Origin: Caballeronia sp. SEWSISQ10-4 2
GTDB lineage: Bacteria > Pseudomonadota > Gammaproteobacteria > Burkholderiales > Burkholderiaceae
Length of the DNA stretch: 64,000 bases
NCBI RefSeq assembly: GCF_030464885.1
Contig: NZ_JALPRJ010000040.1
Location: forward strand, 19,833 to 83,832
Direction of reading: 5' to 3'
In this document: positions 17,773-25,177 of the stretch, piece after piece
How positions within the stretch are numbered: the stretch's first letter is position 1
Layout: each line of letters starts with the position of its first letter
The notes under the pieces: model-generated
Told to the model about the DNA's origin: nothing
Database searches by the model: none
The model's input: only the letters and a program-made list of their open reading frames with translations
Program-made: the position numbers and the translations under genes

Positions 17773-18140
17773 GGTGAAACTCCGCCTTGCATGCCGTCGC
17801 GAGGGTCGACAGCGTCTTCCGGCGCCGCCATCGTGAGCGCGCGCCGGCCGTGCTGGCGTTCCACGCGCATGCCCCCGCGCACCTGCACGAGGCAGGTCTG
17901 CGTGGATGCCACGCCATCGACGCTGGCAAGGCATTCGAAGCACACACCCATCATGCAATACGGCGTGCGCGGGCTGCCGCTCACCGGGGTGGTGCGCGAG
18001 AACGGCGGATCCAGCCGCAGCAGGACCGCAGCAATGCTGTCGCCCGGTTCGGCGCTCACCGTTTGTCCGTCGATCGTCAAGGTCAAAGCGGGGACTGTCG
18101 CCCCGGGGTCATGCAGTTTGCGGAACATCGAAGCGTCCAT
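17769..18140 (-). CDS. Small [2Fe-2S] subunit (HcnA-like)
   Basis: A 123-residue ferredoxin-like protein: beta-grasp start (LTLTIDGQTVSAEPGDSIAA) and cysteines in PYCMMGVCFECLASVDG and a final one in TQTCLVQVRGGMRV. This is the gamma-type subunit that completes the HcnABC/OoxAB-like heterotrimer. ATG 18140 (MDASMFRKL) lies 32 bases inside the upstream oxidase gene; a second ATG at 18128 would also work. The tail after GGMRVE is not conserved as far as I can tell. Its stop overlaps the start of the OoxA-type gene. Confidence 0.85.
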   Translation of the reverse strand: MDASMFRKLHDPGATVPALTLTIDGQTVSAEPGDSIAAVLLRLDPPFSRTTPVSGSPRTPYCMMGVCFECLASVDGVASTQTCLVQVRGGMRVERQHGRRALTMAAPEDAVDPRDGMQGGVSP

Positions 18141-19269
18141 GGTGAAAAACCTGCAGTTCGGCCGGAATAAGCGCTTGCGCGAATGCGGCCGCAAGCGGGC
18201 CCGCATGAAACGCGGCTAGCGTAATGCCGGAGTGACAAAGTGCGATCCATGCGCCTGGCTGGTCGACGGAACCTGCATAGACCGGGCAGCCGTCCGGCGT
18301 CATGACGCGCAGGCACGACCAGTGCCGCATCAGCAGCGCTTGCCCCAACGCGGGCAACACACGGCCAGCCTGACGACTCATGCGGGCCGCGGCGGCGGTC
18401 GTCGTGCTCAGATCGAAGCCGACTTCCTCGTGCGTGACGCCAACCATTACCGTTCCTTCGGCGGTCTGCCGAAGGCCACTGGCCGGCAAGGGGAGTATTG
18501 GCGCCAGGCGCTCGGTGACCAGGAGCTGCCCGCGTTGCGCGTGCAGCGGCACGTCCAGTCCGACCATCCGGCCGAGCGCCGGCGAGCCCAGTCCGGCGGC
18601 AACGACCACTTGAGCCGCCTCGAAGCGCTGGGCCCCGACCTGTACCTCGAAGCCGCCGCCGGTGCGCGGCGCGATGCGCGAAACCGCGCTGTTGGCGCGC
18701 AGGTGTCCGCCACGCAATTGAAGGCCGCGCTGCAGCGCGGCCAGCAGGCGGAGCGGATTGACGTGACCATCGACGAGTCCGTAACTCGCGCCGCTGACTT
18801 CGGGCCCGAACTGGACCTTGGGCAGCAGACGCTGCAGGGCGGCGCGATCCAGCATTTCCGTGCAGCGTTCTTGCCCGGGCAACTGCTCGGCCCAGCGCGC
18901 CAGCTTCTCGGCACGTTGATCCCATTGCGCCTGGCCGAGACAGAAATGCAGACCGCCGTCGGCCCGGTAGTCCAGTTCGATGCCGGTTTCGGCGGTCAAC
19001 TCACGAGCAAAGGCGGGCCACAATGCCACGCTCTGGCGCGACAGCTGTTGGTAGGCCGGAACGTCGAAGCCCTTGCCTTGTACCCACACCAGTCCGAAGT
19101 TCGCCTTCGCCGCGCGCAAGTCGCCATCGGCGCCATCGAGCGCCAGCACGCTCAGGCCGCGGCCGGCCAGACCGTAAGCGATCGCGGTACCGACCATGCC
19201 GGCACCCGCTACGATTACGTCGTAGGTTTGCTTCGTCAGTTGCCGTTCTGTACTCCTATTGACTGTCAT
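18109..19269 (-). CDS. DAO-type FAD-dependent oxidoreductase, first copy
   Basis: FAD enzyme of 386 residues, first gene of the operon. The Rossmann motif is VIVAGAGMVGTAIAYGLAGR near residue 18; the substrate/FAD half shows GHVNPLRLLAALQRGLQLRG and the C-terminal ALCHSGITLAAFHAGPLAAA, where the usual GHG is SGI. It differs clearly from the second DAO copy at 15143-16363, so this operon has two non-identical substrate-oxidising subunits for one set of partner subunits. ATG 19269 was chosen because it precedes the Rossmann fold by a short leader. The divergent LysR gene at 19368 probably regulates it. Confidence 0.86.
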   Translation of the reverse strand: MTVNRSTERQLTKQTYDVIVAGAGMVGTAIAYGLAGRGLSVLALDGADGDLRAAKANFGLVWVQGKGFDVPAYQQLSRQSVALWPAFARELTAETGIELDYRADGGLHFCLGQAQWDQRAEKLARWAEQLPGQERCTEMLDRAALQRLLPKVQFGPEVSGASYGLVDGHVNPLRLLAALQRGLQLRGGHLRANSAVSRIAPRTGGGFEVQVGAQRFEAAQVVVAAGLGSPALGRMVGLDVPLHAQRGQLLVTERLAPILPLPASGLRQTAEGTVMVGVTHEEVGFDLSTTTAAAARMSRQAGRVLPALGQALLMRHWSCLRVMTPDGCPVYAGSVDQPGAWIALCHSGITLAAFHAGPLAAAFAQALIPAELQVFHHGRFDVPQTA

Positions 19270-19367
19270 CGCGGTACCGGGAAAATGAGCGGGCGCGCGT
19301 CCCAATGTTTGTTATGCTCGAACGCGCATCAGTATCGGTTGGTCGGCCTATTTCCAAGGGGTGTGGC

Positions 19368-20285
19368 ATGAAGCGGCAACTCAATTTGCGCCAGATCGAA
19401 GCGTTCAAGGCCGTCATAGAACAAGGCACTGTCAGCCGCGCCGCCGAAATCCTGTTTGTCTCGCAGCCGGCGGTGAGCAAACTGCTGGCCCACCTCGAAG
19501 ACGAGACGGGGTTGGCTCTCTTCGAGCGCATCCGCGGCAAGCTGGCGCCGACGCGCCACGGCATGCGCCTGTACGCGGAAATCGATCGCATCTTCGCCGG
19601 CGTGCGACAGGTCGAGCAGGCCGTCGACTCGCTGCGCCGCGACGAACAGCGGCATCTCACGGTGGGTGTATTGCCCGCATTGTCGGGTTCGTTCATCCGG
19701 CGCGTCGTCATGAATTTCCTGAAGGTCCATCCCGACGTACGCGTGTCCATCGAGACGCGCAGCTCGCAGTTCGTGGCCGACTGGCTGATCACGCGGCAGA
19801 TCGATGTCGGCCTGGTTAGCGGCCTGATGGACAATCCGTATATCGATAGCGAGTCGCTCATGGAGCATCCCCTGATTTGCGCCTTGCCGCCGACGCATCC
19901 GTTGTGCAAGAAAAAAATCATCCGTCCGCAGGACCTCGATGACGTTCCGTTCGTGACCTTCTCGGCCAAGAGCCAGACCCGCCAGTTGGTCGAAGTGGCG
20001 TTTCAGCGCCATGCGGTGCGACTGAACGTGGTGCTCGAAACTGGCACCGCGCCGACCGTTTGCGAATTCATTGCTGCGGGCCTCGGTGTGTCGTTGATTC
20101 ATCCGCTGTTCGCCGTCGGTTCACAGGATCGGCTGGTGCTGCGCCGCTTCAAGCCGGACATGGCCTTCGATTTCCGGCTCTGCCGGATGCCTGCATCGCG
20201 CAATGCCGGTCTCGTCGACACGTTTATTGAAGGCGCGCGCCTCGTGGCGGCACAGGTTTCGGCCGAATTGCTCAGTGACCAGTAA
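19368..20285 (+). CDS. LysR family transcriptional regulator, divergent to the oxidase operon
   Basis: Regulator of 305 residues. The helix-turn-helix region is LNLRQIEAFKAVIEQGTVSR through PAVSKLLAHLEDETGLALFE; the effector domain starts near LTVGVLPALSGSFIRRVVMN. ATG 19368 has an AAGGGG ribosome binding site and is preferred to upstream Met codons. It resembles the opine/amino-acid branch of LysR. The 98-bp gap to the oxidase start should hold the shared operator. Its 3' end overlaps the end of the convergent binding-protein gene by 14 bp. Confidence 0.92.
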   Translation: MKRQLNLRQIEAFKAVIEQGTVSRAAEILFVSQPAVSKLLAHLEDETGLALFERIRGKLAPTRHGMRLYAEIDRIFAGVRQVEQAVDSLRRDEQRHLTVGVLPALSGSFIRRVVMNFLKVHPDVRVSIETRSSQFVADWLITRQIDVGLVSGLMDNPYIDSESLMEHPLICALPPTHPLCKKKIIRPQDLDDVPFVTFSAKSQTRQLVEVAFQRHAVRLNVVLETGTAPTVCEFIAAGLGVSLIHPLFAVGSQDRLVLRRFKPDMAFDFRLCRMPASRNAGLVDTFIEGARLVAAQVSAELLSDQ

Positions 20286-21843
20286 GCGATGTCTTCTCGG
20301 TGATGGGCGGCGCGAGGTTCAATGAACCCAACAAGCCGTACCCGTACACGACCTTGTTGCTATGAACCCAGACTTGCAACAAGCCGAACAGCGGCACCGA
20401 GCAGACGTCATCGTGAATCTTCTGTTGCGCGCTTTTCCACAAAGCCAGTTGCTTGTTCGGGTCTGGTTCCAGGCGTGCCGCACGGATGTCGGCGTCCGCC
20501 ATCGAGCAGTGGGAGAAGTTCGACATCGCTGTTGGAGAATTCACCGCCGCGGCGGAATCGTAGAACTCGCTTAGCCAGGCATCGGCGTTGGGAAAGCGTG
20601 CTGCGCCATAGAACACCAACGCGCTCAAGTCTTTCCGGCTTTGTGCCTGATAGGTCGAGTGATCGACCACTTCCATGGTCAGCTTGATCCCGGCCTTCGC
20701 CAACTGCGACTGCACGATTTCCATGATCGGTTCCTGCTCCGAGATATTCGACACGATCGACTTGATGGTGATGCCGTTCGGAAAACCGGCTTCGGTCAGC
20801 AGCTTGCGAGCATCCGCGACGTTGTATGGATAGCCGCCGCTCGAACAGTCCTCTCCCAAGTAGCCTGGAGGGACCGCCGAGCAGCCCTTGGTGGCCACAT
20901 CCGTGCCGACGTAATGCATGATCTCGTCGACGTTGATCGACTCGGCCAGCGCTTGCCGGACCTTGACGTTATCCAGCGGCTTGATCGTGCGATTGATGTA
21001 CAAGGTGCGGAATTCGCCCGGTCTGAAGATATCGACATTCGTCCCGCTGCGTTTGCGGGCGCGTTCCACCCAGCGTTGTTCGCGCTTGCCCGCAATGATG
21101 TCGAGCTCGCCCGAATCGAACGCCAGTTCGCGATCGCTGTCCGACGGGATCATCCGGTAGGTAATGCCCGCGAGCTTCGGCTTGCCGCGGAAATACTGAT
21201 CGTTCGCAACCAGTTGCACGTATTGCTGCGTGACATGCTGGCTGAAGGCGAAGGGCCCGGTACCGACTGGATGATTACCGAACTGGTTGCCGTATTTCTC
21301 GGCCGCTTTCATGCTGAGGATATTGCCGCCGTGATAGTTCGATACGCGCCCGAGGAAGGTGGCATCGGGGTACTTCAACGTGACGCGCACGGTGTATGGG
21401 TCCGTGGCTTCGACCTTGTCGATCACGGCGAAGTTTGCCGCGAAGCTCGACCTCTTGGAGTCCGCGGCGCGCCGCAGCGAGTAGACGACATCCGCCGCGG
21501 TCAACTCACCCCAGTCCCCTTGAAACTTGACGCCGTGGCGCAGATGAAACGTCCACACGTTGTTGTCCTTCGAGGTCTCCCAGCTTTCGGCCAGGTCGGC
21601 CTCGAGTGACTTGGGATCCGCGCTGCCGGGCGCGAAGCGGACGAGACCATTGAAGATCTCGGCGACCACCCCGACATCGTTGGTCGACGTGGCACGATTC
21701 GGATCCAGCGTCACGTTGTCTTCGGCGCCCGAACTGACGCGGATAACCGGACGTGGATCGCTCTGCGCCTGCGAGGCAACCGGGAAGCTCAAGCCCGCAG
21801 TAGCCAGCGCCACGATCAGCGTGAATAAGATTCGGTAGCTCAA
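20272..21843 (-). CDS. Periplasmic peptide/opine-binding protein, DppA class
   Basis: SBP family 5 protein of 523 residues. The signal peptide has core ILFTLIVALATAGLSFPVAS with cleavage likely at SQAQ. Family pieces are TLDPNRATSTNDVGVVAEIF, VWTFHLRHGVKFQGDWGELT, NHPVGTGPFAFSQHVTQQYV and RTIKPLDNVKVRQALAESIN. It is the only binding protein near the Dpp permeases at 11286-15146 and probably serves them, although it is separated from them by the LysR gene and has its own promoter upstream of 21843. Substrate class inferred: peptide-like or opine-like compounds. Confidence 0.9.
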   Translation of the reverse strand: MSYRILFTLIVALATAGLSFPVASQAQSDPRPVIRVSSGAEDNVTLDPNRATSTNDVGVVAEIFNGLVRFAPGSADPKSLEADLAESWETSKDNNVWTFHLRHGVKFQGDWGELTAADVVYSLRRAADSKRSSFAANFAVIDKVEATDPYTVRVTLKYPDATFLGRVSNYHGGNILSMKAAEKYGNQFGNHPVGTGPFAFSQHVTQQYVQLVANDQYFRGKPKLAGITYRMIPSDSDRELAFDSGELDIIAGKREQRWVERARKRSGTNVDIFRPGEFRTLYINRTIKPLDNVKVRQALAESINVDEIMHYVGTDVATKGCSAVPPGYLGEDCSSGGYPYNVADARKLLTEAGFPNGITIKSIVSNISEQEPIMEIVQSQLAKAGIKLTMEVVDHSTYQAQSRKDLSALVFYGAARFPNADAWLSEFYDSAAAVNSPTAMSNFSHCSMADADIRAARLEPDPNKQLALWKSAQQKIHDDVCSVPLFGLLQVWVHSNKVVYGYGLLGSLNLAPPITEKTSLTGH

Positions 21844-22262
21844 GTGTAGCCCTCGATCGAGATGCGTCGTTTCAGGAGTGACGCTAAGGTGAAGCCTTCA
21901 AATTAGGCTGTCAAAGTCCGGTATCGGCGTGGAGTATTCGAAAGAGTTATAGGTCGGGTAATCCCTTGTCGCGGGGCAATGCGGGTCAGTCGGTGCCCAC
22001 CGTATGACCCGATATGGAGCGTCTGGGTGGCATAGACATGCAGCGCGGCAAAGCCCAAGCGGAATGGATAAGGCGAGCGGTTTCAGATTCGCGACAAATC
22101 CCCATGACTTTTTTGCTTAATCTCAGTACGTACTGTTATGACGAAATTTTTCGTCAAATATCGGTACATGTCGGCTGTGAAATCAGAATATGGCGCAAAA
22201 AAGAAACTGGATAATCGTTTTTTTTGGGTTGATGATAGTGTTTTGTTATGAACTAATTTCGA
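21844..22262. promoter_or_regulatory. AT-rich divergent control region with three palindromes
   Basis: A 419-bp region between the binding-protein gene and the OccR-like LysR gene, visibly richer in A and T than its surroundings near its right end. It holds CAGTACGTACTG (22124-22135, perfect), an inverted repeat with arms TGACGAAA and TTTCGTCA around TT (22139-22156, perfect), and TAATTTC-GAAT-GAAATTA (22254-22271), which covers the ATG of the LysR gene. I see no open frame with coding character. Confidence 0.6.
22139..22156. promoter_or_regulatory. 18-bp inverted repeat, likely operator
   Basis: Arms TGACGAAA and TTTCGTCA are perfect reverse complements separated by 2 bp. Three bases to its left is a perfect 12-bp palindrome (22124-22135). 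Position about 110 bp upstream of the LysR start and 300 bp from the binding-protein start fits an activator/repressor site. No run of T follows, so a terminator is less likely. Confidence 0.5.
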
Positions 22263-23171
22263 ATGAAATTACGACAACTCGAGGCATTCCGCGCCGTGAT
22301 GCTTTGTGTGACCGTCACGCGGGCTAGCGAGATGCTGCATATCTCTCAGCCGGCGACAACGCGCCTGCTGGCTGACCTGGAAATTTCCTTGGGGTTTCCA
22401 CTGTTCAAGCGGGAAAAGAAACGTCTGCACCCGACGGCAGAGGCTCAAGCGCTTTTCGAAGAAGTGCAACGGTCATTGTCGGGTATGGATCGAATCGCGC
22501 GAGCAGCGGACGAGATACGAGCGTTGCAGCGCGGAACGCTGCAAATCGTAGCCGCACCTGCGCTAGCGTATTCGTTTCTCCCTCACGCCACGGCAGACTA
22601 TTTGAAGACGCATTCCGGCGCTCGCGTTTCGCTTCTTGCGCATTCGTCGCGTACCGTGGTCGACATGGTGGTGGGACAACGGTGCGACGTAGGTTTTGCC
22701 ATCTTAAGGATGGACCAGCCGAGCACGCATGGTGAACGCTTGTTTTCGACGAAGATGGTGTGTGCGATGCCGAGCGGCCATCGTTTAGCCTCGCGCTCAC
22801 AAATTGCGCCGAAGGATCTTGCCGGCGAACAACTCATTGCTTATCCACGTGATTTGGAGTCGCGCCTTGAGTTAGATGCCTTGTTCGCATCTCATGGCGT
22901 CAGTCTGGAGGTCCAGATCGAAACGCAGGTTTCCTACGTAGTCTGTTCGTTCGTTGAAGCAGGCGCTGGCGTAGCGATCATCGACGCAATTACAGCGCTT
23001 GCTTATAGAGGGGATCGGGTTGTTTTTCGTCCTTTTGACTCGAGTGTGGCCGCGCACTTTTCCGTCTTGATTCCTTCCCAACGGCCACCAGCCCTCCTGC
23101 TACCTTCCTTCGTGGCACATATCAGGACTTATGCCCTGGCTAAGCTAGACCCACGTTTGGTTATTGCGTGA
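22263..23171 (+). CDS. LysR family regulator of the OccR/NocR (opine) type
   Basis: Regulator of 302 residues. The start MKLRQLEAFRAVMLCVTVTR and HISQPATTRLLADLEISLGF closely follow the octopine/nopaline regulators OccR and NocR, as does the C-terminal AGAGVAIIDAITALAYRGDR. This supports opine-like compounds as substrates of the neighbouring oxidase and Dpp genes. The start codon has no clear Shine-Dalgarno sequence and lies inside an inverted repeat, so translation may be controlled. It is divergent from the binding-protein gene. Confidence 0.92.
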   Translation: MKLRQLEAFRAVMLCVTVTRASEMLHISQPATTRLLADLEISLGFPLFKREKKRLHPTAEAQALFEEVQRSLSGMDRIARAADEIRALQRGTLQIVAAPALAYSFLPHATADYLKTHSGARVSLLAHSSRTVVDMVVGQRCDVGFAILRMDQPSTHGERLFSTKMVCAMPSGHRLASRSQIAPKDLAGEQLIAYPRDLESRLELDALFASHGVSLEVQIETQVSYVVCSFVEAGAGVAIIDAITALAYRGDRVVFRPFDSSVAAHFSVLIPSQRPPALLLPSFVAHIRTYALAKLDPRLVIA

Positions 23172-23232
23172 TTGCCACTGGGCCATTGCTCGACCTTTCT
23201 TCTGCTCCGCCTTGTGTATAGCAAAACGAGTT

Positions 23233-23490
23233 TTAACGGGTAGTGACGGCGTCACTACCCTCAAGCACGGCCTCGAATTCAATGCACGAATCGCCCGGTG
23301 ATACCAATTGATCGTGGCGTCGGCAAAGACGTGTCTCTCCCACACTCGCTCCGAATCCCGAGCTGAACGAAATCAGCCCGGGAATCGTCGCTTCTAGTGC
23401 ATGACGATCGTGTTCACAATGCCGGCAAGCCGCGCAGACGGTGCGGGAAGCACCAGCGTCATCAAGCTTGGCGACATCGCGCGTCTTCAT
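23233..23490 (-). CDS. Small Cys-rich protein coupled to the YeiH-type gene
   Basis: An 85-residue soluble protein with C19, C22 and C25 in VCAACRHCEHD, and C56 and C69 in TRLCRRHDQLVSPGDSC, spaced as in a small zinc- or Fe-S-binding domain. The middle, ALEATIPGLISFSSGFGASV, is reminiscent of short Burkholderiales proteins of unknown function with a C-x2-C-R/H start. Its ATG overlaps the stop of the transporter gene (ATGA), strong evidence that it is translated. Codons 31 to 41 are the source of the 31-bp repeat found 12 kb away. Function unknown. Confidence 0.7.
   Translation of the reverse strand: MKTRDVAKLDDAGASRTVCAACRHCEHDRHALEATIPGLISFSSGFGASVGETRLCRRHDQLVSPGDSCIEFEAVLEGSDAVTTR
23368..23398. 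repeat. 31-bp direct repeat, copy 2 (inside an intact gene)
   Basis: Identical over 31 bases to 11186-11216, same orientation, start points 12,182 bp apart. Here it encodes, on the minus strand, LEATIPGLIS of the small Cys-rich protein, whose reading frame continues on both sides, so this is the original copy. Confidence 0.85.
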
Positions 23491-24902
23491 TGTCCGAGCG
23501 AGGCCCAATACGCCCCGAACACATGCACCGACAGCAGGTAGCCGATCACCACATTCACGGCAACGCCTGCCGTGAAAGCGATGAAAGGCTTCGCACCCGT
23601 TGCGGACAGGCTGCCGAGCCGCGTGGTCAAGCCGATGCTCAGGAAACAGAAGGTGAACGCCCAGGTGCGCAGTGCGGTGATCGGCGCGACGAAGGCGGGC
23701 GTCACGACGCTCCGGTATTCAGTCAGTGTGTAATGGCTGCCGATCCACGTAACGAGTGCCGAAGCGATCAGGAAGCCGATCACGAACTTGGGAAAGCGGG
23801 TCCAGATTTCGCGCGCGGTCGTCTGCGTTTTCACAGCGCCGGGTTCATCGCGATCCCAGCGTGTTGTCGCGACAATGGCGAGCACGAATGCCCAGATGCC
23901 TATCCAGATGTCGCGTCCTACCACCTTCATCAGCGTGAAGGCTTGCAGCGACGCTTCCGGTGCACCGGCAATCGCGTTCTCCGCATGTTTCGCGAGATCG
24001 CCATACGCTTGCGCTGCCGCAATGCCGGCGGCATCCGCGAATTCCGATGTCCCGATCCACGCGCCGGCTACGCCGGTCGGCAAGCCTAGCGCACGCGATA
24101 CGAACGGCAGCGCGAACACCATCACGATTGCCCAGACCACCACGAGCGTGATCGCCACCGACGCTTGTTCGCGCTTGGCCCTGACTGCCCCCGCAATGGC
24201 GATGGCCGCGGACACCCCGCACACCGCGCCACCGACGCCCAGCACCGCCGCAAAACGCTTGTCCAGTCCGAGCGTGCGGCCGACGAGAAAGATGACGAAG
24301 AAGGTAACGAGGGAAACGACAGTCGCCTGGCCGACCGCCACGGGGCCAGCCCACACGAGCAGCGTGAAGGGCAGCGTAGCGCCGAGCAGCACGATCCCGA
24401 CCTTGATATAGAACTCGACGCGCAACGCCGGCAAGAGCCACGCTGGAAGCCGCGTCAGGTTCGAGATGAGCAGCCCGAGCGCGAGTGCGATCAGCGGCGG
24501 CTCGAGGTTATACGTCGACGAGCTGGTCCAGGCCCCGGCAATAAAGGTCAGCGTTGAAACCACGAACACGACAAGAAAGCCGGGCACGAACTGCACGACC
24601 CGCTGCCCGAGCGCCGCGACTGCAAACCCGAACAGAATCGCGAAGACAATAAAGAGTGCGATGTAGTTCGGGAGATGATGTCCAAGGTCTGCGGCCGCCT
24701 GTGCGCCGCTCGACCACTTGGCGGGCGCGACCGCCAGCCACTTGATGCTCGTGCCGGACGCAAACAGCAGGTAAGCGATCACGATGATGGCCAGACCGAT
24801 CCAGACAGCCCACCAGTCTTCCGTTTTGAAAGGGCCGCTGCTGGACCGGTCGGGCCGGTGTTCGGTTTCGTAAGCTGGAGTGGTTGCATGTGTATCGCTC
24901 AT
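23487..24902 (-). CDS. YeiH-type putative sulfate/anion exporter family membrane protein
   Basis: Integral membrane protein of 471 residues with ten or more hydrophobic segments, of the YeiH/YeeE-like conserved family often labelled putative sulfate exporter. Recognisable regions are EPPLIALALGLLISNLTRLP, VEFYIKVGIVLLGATLPF, VLGVGGAVCGVSAAIAIAGA and TAGVAVNVVIGYLLSVH. ATG 24902 (MSDTHATTP) leaves a 45-residue polar N-terminus before the first helix; upstream Met codons are less likely. It is coupled to the small Cys-rich gene. The transported ion is not established for the family; a sulfur link would fit the sfnG region but is inference. Confidence 0.85.
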   Translation of the reverse strand: MSDTHATTPAYETEHRPDRSSSGPFKTEDWWAVWIGLAIIVIAYLLFASGTSIKWLAVAPAKWSSGAQAAADLGHHLPNYIALFIVFAILFGFAVAALGQRVVQFVPGFLVVFVVSTLTFIAGAWTSSSTYNLEPPLIALALGLLISNLTRLPAWLLPALRVEFYIKVGIVLLGATLPFTLLVWAGPVAVGQATVVSLVTFFVIFLVGRTLGLDKRFAAVLGVGGAVCGVSAAIAIAGAVRAKREQASVAITLVVVWAIVMVFALPFVSRALGLPTGVAGAWIGTSEFADAAGIAAAQAYGDLAKHAENAIAGAPEASLQAFTLMKVVGRDIWIGIWAFVLAIVATTRWDRDEPGAVKTQTTAREIWTRFPKFVIGFLIASALVTWIGSHYTLTEYRSVVTPAFVAPITALRTWAFTFCFLSIGLTTRLGSLSATGAKPFIAFTAGVAVNVVIGYLLSVHVFGAYWASLGQ

Positions 24903-25177
24903 CGTCGCCCCGGGATCGTTGTAGTTGAGGTGGGGGTGTGCGAGCGCAGGTGGACTCTGCGGTGCACGCCGGCGTGGAGAATGAATGGCGTCGAGATTCG
25001 TCGTCGAGCGTCGACTCATGCCGGAGCTGCGGTTCCGGTCTGTCGCGCACATCGCAATGCAACGAATTCCACGATCGGATTATTGGCAGGGAGACAGGAC
25101 TCGCGCCAATATCGATTCGCTATTTCTAAATCCGAAATTGTGTATTAGGGCGGCGCTTCCCGTTCGCAAACCAGGCC

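Noticed and set aside
18232..19371. Plus-strand open frame of 379 codons opposite the DAO gene
   Set aside because: It is antisense to a coupled, clearly conserved oxidase gene and shows no protein family pattern.
22014..22214. 66-codon frame in the AT-rich control region
   Set aside because: No ribosome binding site, biased composition and it covers two perfect palindromes, so regulation explains the region better.
11186..23398. Reading the 31-bp repeat as a target-site duplication or attachment site of a 12-kb mobile element
   Set aside because: The gene carrying the right copy is intact on both sides of the repeat, so it was not split by an insertion, and there is no integrase, transposase or tRNA gene nearby.
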